A DNA stretch of 14,360 nt from RGIG6904 sp024680835 (GTDB taxonomy: Bacteria > Bacillota > Clostridia > Lachnospirales > Lachnospiraceae): the NCBI GenBank assembly GCA_024680835.1, contig JAILBP010000124.1:1-14360 (forward strand), given 5' to 3'. Of this stretch, positions 1 to 6,899 are shown piece after piece (the first letter of the stretch is position 1; each line of letters starts with the position of its first letter). The position numbers and the translations under genes were made by a program. The notes under the pieces were generated by a model, which was not told the origin of the DNA, did not search any database, and was given only the letters and a program-made list of their open reading frames with translations.

Positions 1-1683
1 TCCCACGCTCACTGTCTGATTCGGTGCAGTGGTAAACTTGATGATGGAGAAATTCACCCTGAGAAGCTCTGCCAGATCTTTTGCACCGGATTCATCGGTT
101 CCGGGCAGCAGTATCATGAATTCCTCTCCTCCCCAGCGTCCCACTGCTCCTTCCGGCGCAACACGGGCCACAACCTCCTGCATCATGGCCGCAAGCTTTT
201 GCAGCACCTCATCGCCTTCCTTGTGTCCGTAGGTATCATTCACCGACTTGAAATTATCTATATCCAGCATTATAAGGCTGTTCACTTTTAAGCTTCCGTC
301 AGCTGCAGCCTCTGCATTAAAGGCAGCTGTCTCCTCTATGATGTCATTGATCCGATTCTGGATCTCTCTTCTGTTGTATACCCCTGTCAGACCATCTGTA
401 ACAGCCGCTATCTTAAGCTGTCTGTTCGCTTCCTCAAGCTCGACGGTAGCAGCCTGTATGAAGGTTGCCAGCCTGTTTATCATGGAAACCTTGCCCGACA
501 TAACATGTTCGTTGGTCTCCACACTGCGTATGCTGTCCATATCCCGCTTGCCTTCCCTCATGGCCACTACCACCAGGGTGACATTGTGCTGGTTTACCAT
601 ACCGTTTGTGCGGAGGAATTCTCCGGAAGTATAAAAACCGGATGTGGGAGCTATGGACTGGAAGGGCAGAGTCTCCTTGCTGACCTCATCATCTCCCCAG
701 TAGGTTCTGCGCGCTGCACAGGAGAACACGGATATAGCCTCCGGTATAAAATTCCTGAGCTTCATGGCCTCATCATTTACATTGACCAGGATCGTCCAGG
801 GATCTCCGTAGGCGATCCTCGCCTTCACGTTCTTTTCCATATCCGCGGTCATATTGAGACTTCCGTCCCTGTTGCTGGATACCGGAGCTCTTAACAGATT
901 GATGCCGTTGTGCTCGTAAAAGAAAGGAAACTCCAGCGTGTTATTAAAGAAATCCTCGTCATTTTTGATCCGCAGATATTTGTAATAGACTTCGTATGCA
1001 GGCTTTCCGTCCAGTTCCAGAAGCTTCGGTCCTTCCGCATTGGTCACCAGAAGTTCCCTTCCCAATGGTTTCCAGCCTGTGATATAGGTCGAGGTGACAT
1101 TAAAGTCCTCACCGCCTACGAGCGCAAAACTCACCGCATGATCCGATATCTTATCTGCTGATGAGAAAACACATGCATACTCGGAATTGATATCGAAATT
1201 GAATGCTCCGCCGCCGAAAAACTGTACGTTCTCCGGCAGATCCTTTAACCCGTCACAGAAGTCCGTCATGGACATTCCCCTCATGGTGGCATATGTCATG
1301 ACACACTTGCACCAAGGCGCATCCTTTACTTCTTTTATGAGTTCCGATGTGACATGCTGCGCGCTCTCCCCTGTCAGGGGATACTGCAGTATCTTTATCT
1401 TCGTGGTAAAATACTCAAACACCGAACACACCACGGTGATTTCATCTGTTGTAAAATCCCCCATCATGATATTGCCGAAGGCGGAGCATCCCATATAGAA
1501 AGCATCCGGCATCTCCCGCTCTATCATGGCACACAAAGTCTCTATCTTGGGACGGTTGAGCTTCGATGTGTATATCTGAAAAAATACGGTGGAAGAAACC
1601 GCCGATTTTCGCCATTGATTGATCTTTCTCAGACTGTTTACAAACTTGTCCTCATTCTGATATGCAAACTGAAATTGTCTCAT
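1..1683 (-). CDS. FIST-domain diguanylate cyclase (GGDEF), 3' end cut by window edge
   Basis: Predicted cytoplasmic signalling enzyme: an N-terminal FIST sensor joined to a GGDEF domain that would make cyclic di-GMP from two GTP. The reading frame is open for 561 codons and leaves the window at base 1. Residues about 25-210 fit FIST_N and about 225-370 fit FIST_C. A helical linker (about 395-425) follows, then the GGDEF start DGLTGVYNRR at 430-439, the metal and substrate residues D474 and N477 in LDIDNFKSVNDTYGH, and the active loop GGEEF at 518-522. The RxxD inhibitory site expected at 510-513 reads PEGA, so product inhibition by that route is unlikely. No membrane segment or signal peptide is seen. 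The ATG has an AAGGAG ribosome site 8 bases upstream (1692-1697). FIST domains are known as small-ligand sensors, and NosP-type members bind haem; the ligand here is unknown. It follows a repeat-rich 252-base leader region, so it may be transcribed separately from the upstream operon. Confidence 0.9.
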   Translation of the reverse strand, partial: MRQFQFAYQNEDKFVNSLRKINQWRKSAVSSTVFFQIYTSKLNRPKIETLCAMIEREMPDAFYMGCSAFGNIMMGDFTTDEITVVCSVFEYFTTKIKILQYPLTGESAQHVTSELIKEVKDAPWCKCVMTYATMRGMSMTDFCDGLKDLPENVQFFGGGAFNFDINSEYACVFSSADKISDHAVSFALVGGEDFNVTSTYITGWKPLGRELLVTNAEGPKLLELDGKPAYEVYYKYLRIKNDEDFFNNTLEFPFFYEHNGINLLRAPVSSNRDGSLNMTADMEKNVKARIAYGDPWTILVNVNDEAMKLRNFIPEAISVFSCAARRTYWGDDEVSKETLPFQSIAPTSGFYTSGEFLRTNGMVNQHNVTLVVVAMREGKRDMDSIRSVETNEHVMSGKVSMINRLATFIQAATVELEEANRQLKIAAVTDGLTGVYNRREIQNRINDIIEETAAFNAEAAADGSLKVNSLIMLDIDNFKSVNDTYGHKEGDEVLQKLAAMMQEVVARVAPEGAVGRWGGEEFMILLPGTDESGAKDLAELLRVNFSIIKFTTAPNQTVSVG

Positions 1684-1699
1684 AAAAGCTTCTCCTTTT
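1684..1699 (-). promoter_or_regulatory. Ribosome binding site of the FIST-GGDEF gene inside a weak hairpin
   Basis: On the minus strand AAGGAG (1697-1692) lies 8 bases before the ATG at 1683. The surrounding bases are self-complementary: AAAAG (1699-1695) can pair with CTTTT (1688-1684) around a 6-base loop holding part of the Shine-Dalgarno sequence. The stem is only 5 bp and A/T-rich, so it would be marginal alone. It matters mainly because two stronger hairpins lie immediately upstream. Confidence 0.5.
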
Positions 1700-1708
1700 A
1701 ACCCCTCA

Positions 1709-1725
1709 GTCAGCCTTCGGCTGAC
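1709..1725 (-). repeat. Leader hairpin 2, GTCAGCC-GAA-GGCTGAC
   Basis: A perfect 7-bp inverted repeat with a 3-base loop, 11 bases upstream of the FIST-GGDEF ribosome binding site. One base separates it from the next hairpin at 1727-1745. No T-run follows on the minus strand, so it does not look like an intrinsic terminator for the genes here. The sequence resembles short palindromic intergenic elements that I recall being dispersed in Clostridia genomes; that is memory, not a search result. Confidence 0.7.
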
Positions 1726-1726
1726 A

Positions 1727-1745
1727 GCTCCCCTGAAAGGGGAGC
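1727..1745 (-). repeat. Leader hairpin 1, GCTCCCC-TTTCA-GGGGAGC
   Basis: A perfect 7-bp GC-rich inverted repeat with a 5-base loop. On the plus strand it is followed by CTTATTTTT, which resembles an intrinsic terminator, but no plus-strand gene reads into it. On the minus strand, where the genes lie, no T-run follows. The CCCCT of its minus-strand 5' arm could instead pair with AGGGG at 1706-1702, which would enclose hairpin 2 and exclude hairpin 1. Confidence 0.65.
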
Positions 1746-1921
1746 CTTATTTTTGCTATTCCAAAACATCATCTTGTCCCTTAGACAGCTGCCTTAAAAG
1801 GGGAGCCTTATTTTTGCTATCCCAAAACATCATCTTGTCCCTTAGACAGCTGCCTTAAAAGGGGAGCCTTATTTTTGCTATCCCAAAACATCATCTTGTC
1901 CCTTAGACAGCTGCCTTGAAA
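1739..1921. repeat. Three tandem copies of a 61-bp repeat
   Basis: Units span 1739-1799, 1800-1860 and 1861-1921. Units 1 and 2 differ at one base (T at 1760, C at 1821). Unit 3 differs from unit 2 near its end (G at 1918, A at 1857). A degraded piece at 1722-1738 matches the end of the unit at 13 of 17 positions. Each unit contains the segment GTCCCTTAGACAGCTGCCTT. The period is not a multiple of 3, so the array does not encode a repeated peptide. It fills most of the gap between the DUF5721 gene and the FIST-GGDEF gene. Such near-identity suggests recent duplication or active homogenisation. Confidence 0.95.
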
Positions 1922-1926
1922 GGGAC
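1898..1926 (-). repeat. Hairpin GTCCCTT-N15-AAGGGAC at the outer end of the repeat array
   Basis: A perfect 7-bp inverted repeat with a 15-base loop that includes CAGCTG. It begins 9 bases after the DUF5721 stop codon on the minus strand. The inner repeat units can form only shorter versions, CCCTT against AAGGG. No T-run follows on the minus strand, so I do not call it a terminator, although it could still stabilise the operon's 3' end. Confidence 0.55.
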
Positions 1927-1935
1927 GTTTTCGGA

Positions 1936-2376
1936 CTATGAGAAATCTGCCGTGAGGAGCAGCAGTTTCTCAACATATTCATCCCATGACTTTTCATCGG
2001 TGCGGTCCATACTGAATGTCTTACGGGATACTGCAGATGTAACCTTAGCTTTCCCCGATGAAAAGATGATGTTGATGCAGCCGCCCTCTATTACCGCATT
2101 ATCTGCCGCAGGGTGAAACAGCACCAGCTTGACTGCCAGCGGTGGTCTGTCGCCTTTTATCAGGGCTAAAAGCTTTTCGCGAACGTCTCCGTACCTTATG
2201 TACTCTGTCTTCGGTGCTGTATCCTCATCATAAAAACCCGTATTGATCCTGCCGTTCATATGAATATCCACTGCAGCGGATATATCAGCCTCCAGCACCA
2301 GAAAATCATCATAGGAGCCTTTTGTGAACAGGGAATTCATGAACTCCCTGCTGTTTTCTATCTCAAATGCTCTCAT
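1936..2376 (-). CDS. DUF5721 family protein, function unknown
   Basis: A 146-residue soluble protein of unknown function with no signal peptide, membrane helix or catalytic motif that I recognise. The start (MRAFEIENSREFMNSLF), the FLVLEADISA segment and the DIHMNGRINTGFYD segment fit what I recall of DUF5721, a family of small proteins seen mostly in Lachnospiraceae; that assignment is from memory. The ATG lies 12 bases after the ClpX stop codon, with a poor ribosome site (AGGA one base from the ATG). Translation may therefore depend on ribosomes finishing clpX. It is the last gene of the run before the repeat array. Its adjacency to an unfoldase invites the idea of an adaptor or substrate, but nothing in the sequence shows this. 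Confidence 0.7.
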   Translation of the reverse strand: MRAFEIENSREFMNSLFTKGSYDDFLVLEADISAAVDIHMNGRINTGFYDEDTAPKTEYIRYGDVREKLLALIKGDRPPLAVKLVLFHPAADNAVIEGGCINIIFSSGKAKVTSAVSRKTFSMDRTDEKSWDEYVEKLLLLTADFS

Positions 2377-2388
2377 ATCCTAAATATC

Positions 2389-3999
2389 TCACATTCCTCC
2401 GGCGCCCGCAGCCGCAAGCTTCGGTGCCACCGACCGCATCTCTATCCGCGGTCCTCCGCAGCCCTCCAGAAATTCCTTCGTGATGGTGACACGACCTATA
2501 TTTTCATCCTTGGGTATCTCATACATGATATCCATCATGTATTCCTCTATCACAGATCTTAACGCTCTCGCTCCAACCTCTTTTTCACGCGCTTTACTTG
2601 CTATAAGCCGCAATGCATCCTCCTCAAATTGGAGATCCACCTCATCATACATGAGAAGCTTTTTGTATTGCTTTACTATGGCATTTTTAGGCTCTACCAG
2701 TATCTTTACCAGCATGTCCTCATCCAGGGGTCTGAGTGCGCATATTATTGGAAGACGTCCCAGAAACTCCGGTATCATACCGTATTTTCGCAGATCCTCC
2801 ACCGTCACCTTGTCCAGAATGGTGTCATCTCCATCATATTTATCCTTAAGATCCGCCCCGAAGCCTATGGAGGAATTTTTATTGAGACGCTCCTTTATGA
2901 TATCTGACAGATCCGGAAAGGCTCCGCCGCATATGAACAGTATATTTCTGGTGTCCACTGTAGCCATTGGCACCATGGCGTTTTTAGAAGACGCTCCAAC
3001 AGGGACCTCCACCTCGGAACCCTCTAAAAGCTTCAACATGCCCTGCTGAACGGATTCTCCGGAAACGTCCCTGTGATGCGCATTTTTCTTTTTGGCTATC
3101 TTATCTATCTCGTCTATGAAGATGATGCCGCGCTCCGCACTTTCCACGTCGTTGTCGGCAGCTGCCAAAAGCTTTGATACCACAGACTCTATGTCATCGC
3201 CTATGTATCCCGCCTCCGTCAGGCTTGTGGCATCTGTGATAGCCAACGGAACATCCAACAATCTCGCCAATGTCTTCACAAGATAAGTTTTTCCGCTTCC
3301 TGTGGGTCCCAACAGCAGAATATTGGATTTCTCAATCTCTATCTCATTGGGATCTATGAAAATATCACCGTTTTCATCCTTTTCGGCATTTTCATCCCTC
3401 TCCTTTTCCTCTATGACCCTCTTGTAATGATTGTAGACCGCTACACTCATCACCTTCTTGGCCTTTTCCTGACCCACTACAAACTCATCAAGGGCAGCCT
3501 TGATCTTGTGGGGTGCCGGGATTGAATCAATATCTATCACAGGATCGACCTTATGTTTCTTCTTCGGGGCCTTTTTGGCGGTCTGTCTCATGGCGGGATT
3601 CATCATGGATGCGATATCACCCAGATTGATCACCGGTATATTGGGAATGCCGTTTCCTTTTCCCTTACCCTTAGACTTATCGCCATCCTTGTCGGATGTG
3701 TTTTCATTTCCCTTTTTAGCGTCTGTGTTATCAAATCCGCCGAAACCTCCGAACATTCCCGGAAAACCGTTCATGGGAAAGCCGCCGTTTTTCATGGTGT
3801 CAAAGGTTCTCTGCATGCAGCTTCTGCACACAGCGATATTACCCGGTATATTGATCAGCTCACCCACCACAGACTTCGGTCTGTGACAGATGTAGCAGTA
3901 TTTTTCATCCTCATGTTTTTTTTCTTCATCCTGATCCAGATCCACATGTACCACATCTGCATCCGTAACTTCCTTAAACTCATCGTCTCTGTATGACAT
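2389..3999 (-). CDS. Divergent ClpX paralogue (AAA+ unfoldase) with zinc-binding domain
   Basis: Predicted hexameric ATP-driven protein unfoldase that feeds ClpP. It has 536 residues, against about 420-430 for usual ClpX. Order: acidic start (1-33); zinc domain with C35, C38, C58 and C61; Gly/Phe/Met-rich stretch (72-89); charged Lys/Gly/Asp linker (92-150); AAA+ core. In the core are Walker A GPTGSGKT (231-238), pore loop GYIG (264-267), Walker B IIFIDE (292-297), ClpP-docking IGF (378-380), arginine-finger region EFLGRLP (411-417, R415) and sensor 2 GAR (476-478). Where typical ClpX has RKH in its substrate loop, this protein reads GASSKNAMVP (335-344). About 15 extra acidic residues precede Walker A (200-224). 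It ends KLAAAGAGGM. No tig, clpP or lon gene is adjacent, which suggests a second ClpX. The ATG has AGAGGA 4 bases upstream. It lies 35 bases after the DUF6320 gene. Confidence 0.93.
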   Translation of the reverse strand: MSYRDDEFKEVTDADVVHVDLDQDEEKKHEDEKYCYICHRPKSVVGELINIPGNIAVCRSCMQRTFDTMKNGGFPMNGFPGMFGGFGGFDNTDAKKGNENTSDKDGDKSKGKGKGNGIPNIPVINLGDIASMMNPAMRQTAKKAPKKKHKVDPVIDIDSIPAPHKIKAALDEFVVGQEKAKKVMSVAVYNHYKRVIEEKERDENAEKDENGDIFIDPNEIEIEKSNILLLGPTGSGKTYLVKTLARLLDVPLAITDATSLTEAGYIGDDIESVVSKLLAAADNDVESAERGIIFIDEIDKIAKKKNAHHRDVSGESVQQGMLKLLEGSEVEVPVGASSKNAMVPMATVDTRNILFICGGAFPDLSDIIKERLNKNSSIGFGADLKDKYDGDDTILDKVTVEDLRKYGMIPEFLGRLPIICALRPLDEDMLVKILVEPKNAIVKQYKKLLMYDEVDLQFEEDALRLIASKAREKEVGARALRSVIEEYMMDIMYEIPKDENIGRVTITKEFLEGCGGPRIEMRSVAPKLAAAGAGGM

Positions 4000-4034
4000 A
4001 ATATCCTCTTTTCAACTATATAATGATCTAACGG

Positions 4035-4697
4035 TCAAAAATGAAATCTTCTCTTAAGCTCACCCGCGCTCTTTTCTCCCCCTATTATGAAGGTACCCAG
4101 GAAACACAGCACAGTCACCACAAACATTGTCAGAATCGGCATTGTGTATGTTATGAACCCCGTGGGTATCAGTATCAGCGACAGCGCCGCCAGTATAATG
4201 GCAAAGATCTGTGCGGAAAGGTAGCTGTACCACACTCTCCTGTTCGCAAACATCAAAATGAATATCATGATGTCCAGAAAGCCCAAGAGCCCCGGAAGAG
4301 CGAAATTAAAGGACCATCTGTAATCTCCCGTCACCTCGTCTATAGCCACCAGAACCGCCATAACACCTATAGCTCCTACTACGATCTTCCTTAGGTACCC
4401 GTCCTTACCCGACACGGTATATGCCATGGTAAGATAACCGTACGCCAGCACGAATCCCACTATGACACACCACAGAATCTCCGGGTTGGTCCTTAAATTT
4501 ATATCCACCAGCAAAACCTCTGTTGCGATAGCCACGAAAAGATAGATCCTGGTCAGAAGGTGAAATGTCCTGTTTTTCTGTTGAATATCCGGGAAGAGAT
4601 CCTCCTCATCTCCGGTTTTTTCTATGACACAACGACAGAGAGGACAAACCTCGGTGTCATCATGTATTATTACCTTGCAATGCTCACATCTGCTCAT
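4035..4697 (-). CDS. DUF6320 membrane protein with N-terminal zinc ribbon
   Basis: A 220-residue integral membrane protein of unknown function. C4, C7, C18 and C21 (CEHC and CPLC) form a predicted zinc ribbon. Six hydrophobic helices follow, near 50-66, 74-95, 103-119, 134-150, 159-176 and 184-206. The short tail is basic (ELKRRFHF). This layout matches what I recall as DUF6320, which in Lachnospiraceae often sits beside a condensation-fold acyltransferase-like gene, as it does here. I chose the ATG at 4697, which shares one base with the upstream stop (TGATG), a classic arrangement for translational coupling. A TTG one codon earlier is possible but less likely. The coupling suggests it works with the preceding protein, perhaps as its membrane partner; that is inference. 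Confidence 0.8.
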   Translation of the reverse strand: MSRCEHCKVIIHDDTEVCPLCRCVIEKTGDEEDLFPDIQQKNRTFHLLTRIYLFVAIATEVLLVDINLRTNPEILWCVIVGFVLAYGYLTMAYTVSGKDGYLRKIVVGAIGVMAVLVAIDEVTGDYRWSFNFALPGLLGFLDIMIFILMFANRRVWYSYLSAQIFAIILAALSLILIPTGFITYTMPILTMFVVTVLCFLGTFIIGGEKSAGELKRRFHF

Positions 4698-5968
4698 CAA
4701 TATACCCCGTTGGTCTCCACTGTGACCGTCACGCCGTTATCCGCCAGTGCCTTGAAAAACTCTCTCTGTACCGAACACTTTTCCAATACGGATGAAAATG
4801 TAACGGAAAGATCGTCTCCGAAGGAACAAACCGTCGCTTTTAACAGCTGTCCCTTAGACATCGCCAGATAACCGTAAAAGCTGTCTATAAAGGGCAAATA
4901 TTCCTTTTTGGCGCCAACGTTGCCCACGTTGGTCATAGTCGTTGTGTTGGCTAAAGCAGTCTGTGTATATACGGCTTTTATGGCTATCCGTTTTAGCCAT
5001 ATAGGAACGAGCCGTGCTATGATACCGCTCTGTTTTGCCACATTATATGAAAAAGTATCCTTCAAATGCTCTTTGGTCATCTGGGAGCGCATACTCTCCC
5101 TTACCTCATTTATAACCTCGTCATAGGTGTACTCTCTGCCGGATTCCGGCAAAAAAAACGCGCTTATCATGACGAAAAAATTCTTGGTGGTCACCGAATC
5201 AAAATACGGTCTTAAATTCACAGGGACAGCCACCCTGATAGGTCTTTTGGTAATATGACCGTGAAGACCGCCCTTATAGATACTGTAAACATATGTGCTC
5301 ACCAGATATTCATTGATGGTCATGCCGTAGCTGTGAGAGGCTTTCTTAAGCTCTGCGATATTCATGCGCCCGCGGATCACGCCAAAGGCGTCATCAGGAA
5401 GCTTGTCGCCCTTTAATTCGTAGGCTTTAGAAGTCTGATAGGTCTTCTTGGAGGCGCGCTCATAATTGGCGATAAAGCCGTCCTCCCTGTTCATGGATGT
5501 ATCGCTGGTCAGGGAGTCCGCAAGCTCCAGCTCCGGATGGGCAAGCCTTATGTACTGGTATGTCAGCTCCCTCAGGAAGTTTATACCGCCCATTCCGTCA
5601 GTCAGCACGTGAAAAACCTCCAGATTAATACGCTTTTTGTAGTATGTTACCCTGAAAAGATATGATCTGTTGCGGTTTGTGCGTATAAATCTGCAGGGAT
5701 AAGTATTTTCCTCAACTACCTTAGGAGCCTTTTTGTTATTCTCCTCAAAGTAATACCAGAAAAACCCCGTCCTCATCCTGACATTGAAAAGGTCAAATTT
5801 CGGCAGTACTTTATCCAAAGCCTGCTGCAGCAGTTCACCGTTTATGATCTCCTTTAGTTCCGCTGACAGCCTGTATGTATTTGTCATTGAATCTCCGGCT
5901 ATCACCGGAAAAAGGTGCGCGGTATTATCAAGCTTATCCCAGCGCACGCTGCGATTTTTACCTGCCAT
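4697..5968 (-). CDS. Alcohol acetyltransferase-like / condensation-fold acyltransferase
   Basis: A 423-residue protein with the chloramphenicol-acetyltransferase-like two-lobed fold found in peptide synthetase condensation domains, wax ester synthases and alcohol acetyltransferases. The catalytic-type motif is FHVLTDGMGG with H120, D124 and G125, a variant of HHxxxDG. Further family-like marks are PVNLRPYF (249-256) and TNVGNVG (346-352). The residue before H120 is Phe rather than the first His of HHxxxDG; the second His, the usual catalytic one, is kept. No signal peptide or membrane helix is seen. It presumably moves an acyl group to an alcohol or amine, but donor and acceptor cannot be read from sequence. 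No carrier-protein or synthetase module is nearby, so a peptide-synthetase role is unlikely. It lies 21 bases after the epimerase gene and its stop overlaps the DUF6320 start. Its ribosome site is weak (AGGA about 13 bases before the ATG). Confidence 0.82.
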   Translation of the reverse strand: MAGKNRSVRWDKLDNTAHLFPVIAGDSMTNTYRLSAELKEIINGELLQQALDKVLPKFDLFNVRMRTGFFWYYFEENNKKAPKVVEENTYPCRFIRTNRNRSYLFRVTYYKKRINLEVFHVLTDGMGGINFLRELTYQYIRLAHPELELADSLTSDTSMNREDGFIANYERASKKTYQTSKAYELKGDKLPDDAFGVIRGRMNIAELKKASHSYGMTINEYLVSTYVYSIYKGGLHGHITKRPIRVAVPVNLRPYFDSVTTKNFFVMISAFFLPESGREYTYDEVINEVRESMRSQMTKEHLKDTFSYNVAKQSGIIARLVPIWLKRIAIKAVYTQTALANTTTMTNVGNVGAKKEYLPFIDSFYGYLAMSKGQLLKATVCSFGDDLSVTFSSVLEKCSVQREFFKALADNGVTVTVETNGVY

Positions 5969-5989
5969 TTTTATATAGATTCCTGTCTC

Positions 5990-6871
5990 TTAGAAAATAT
6001 CTATCACATATTCCTTGTTGAAGGAATGTCCCGGCGCAATGAAATTGCCGTACTGTCTGTCTCTAAGCTCTCCCTCAAAATCACATTTATCGCATCTTCC
6101 GAACCAGGGCTCGATACATACAAAGGGTGCGCTCTTTCCGGCGGGTGACCAGATGCCGAGCTGGGGAACATCAAATCTCAGTCTCAGTACATTCTCACCG
6201 GTCTTCTTACGCAAGGTGGCATTATATATCCCCTTTGCCTTTGAATCAAATATAAGAGCATCCTTGTCAAAAAGAGCATCGTTTAACGTCAAAACACCGG
6301 CGTTCAGCGAAATGCTCCTCTTTTCAAGCTTCAAAACACCGTTTTCATCCAGCTCACCGCTGTCCAGCGTCTCAAGTGACGGGTTTTCAAAAGATATCTC
6401 ATATTCCTCAAGACCGCCCTCACACATAAATGCCGGATGACCTCCTATGGAAAAATACATATCCTCTCCACCTTTATTCTCAACCGTCCACATTACATGA
6501 ACGCTCTTTCCCTCAACTCTGTATCCTATCCTGAGCTTAAACTCATAGGGATAACGGCTCCTCAATCCGTCATCCGGATACAGCTCGAAAAATACAGTGT
6601 TATCAAGCTTTTCAACCATGTTAAAATGCATATCTCTCGCAAATCCGTGCTGCGGGATATCACCGTATGTAACCCCATTGTGAACATATTTCTGTCCGTT
6701 AAGTTTACCCACAAACGGAAAAAGGACCGGAGAGATCCTGCCCCAGTAGGCCGGGTCCCCGTTCCACATATATTCCTTCATCTTGCCTTTTTCAATGATG
6801 CTCACCATCTCGGCACCATGTTCGTTTATCCCTACCCTAAGGCTCTCGTTTTCAATGTAATGATCTGCCAT
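5990..6871 (-). CDS. Aldose 1-epimerase family protein (GalM/LacX-like)
   Basis: A 293-residue cytoplasmic protein of the galactose mutarotase fold, which interconverts the alpha and beta anomers of aldoses. Numbered from the chosen start, the key residues are H75 in PQHGFAR, H145 in IGGHPAF and E254 in CIEPWFGR, matching the His/His/Glu pattern of the family. Its form is closer to the shorter LacX-like branch than to classical GalM, so the sugar is uncertain and might be phosphorylated. I chose the ATG at 6871 because AGGGAGA ends 6 bases upstream. A GTG two codons earlier abuts that ribosome site and is unlikely. It lies 28 bases after the PfkB kinase gene, consistent with shared hexose metabolism. 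Confidence 0.88.
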   Translation of the reverse strand: MADHYIENESLRVGINEHGAEMVSIIEKGKMKEYMWNGDPAYWGRISPVLFPFVGKLNGQKYVHNGVTYGDIPQHGFARDMHFNMVEKLDNTVFFELYPDDGLRSRYPYEFKLRIGYRVEGKSVHVMWTVENKGGEDMYFSIGGHPAFMCEGGLEEYEISFENPSLETLDSGELDENGVLKLEKRSISLNAGVLTLNDALFDKDALIFDSKAKGIYNATLRKKTGENVLRLRFDVPQLGIWSPAGKSAPFVCIEPWFGRCDKCDFEGELRDRQYGNFIAPGHSFNKEYVIDIF

Positions 6872-6877
6872 TTTCAC

Positions 6878-6884
6878 TCTCCCT
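6878..6884 (-). promoter_or_regulatory. Ribosome binding site that decides the epimerase start
   Basis: AGGGAGA on the minus strand ends 6 bases before the ATG at 6871 and directly touches the alternative GTG at 6877. The spacing fits only the ATG. Confidence 0.7.
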
Positions 6885-6899
6885 GTATTCTTGTACTCA

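Noticed and set aside
1709..1760. Intrinsic terminator on the plus strand (GC stem at 1727-1745 followed by CTTATTTTT)
   Set aside because: It has terminator shape, but no plus-strand gene precedes it, and in the transcribed direction it lacks a T-run. I list the hairpin as a leader element instead.
1684..1935. Small minus-strand reading frames through the 61-bp repeats, for example one beginning MMFWDSKNKAPL
   Set aside because: The repeat period is not a multiple of 3, the frames are under about 30 codons, no ribosome site is present, and the content is explained by the palindromic repeats.
1916..2116. Plus-strand open frames opposite the main genes, such as this one and those at 248-634, 2480-3049, 4041-4394 and 6437-6952
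   Set aside because: All lie antisense to well-supported minus-strand genes with recognisable domains, and none shows a ribosome site or a family match of its own.
2389..3999. HslU or a general AAA+ chaperone instead of ClpX
   Set aside because: The Cys4 zinc domain, GYIG loop, DVSGESVQQ segment, IGF loop and FICGGAF segment together are specific to ClpX.
4697..5968. Nonribosomal peptide synthetase condensation domain and natural product cluster
   Set aside because: The protein stands alone, with no adenylation, carrier or thioesterase domain nearby. The HxxxDG motif is shared by stand-alone acyltransferases.
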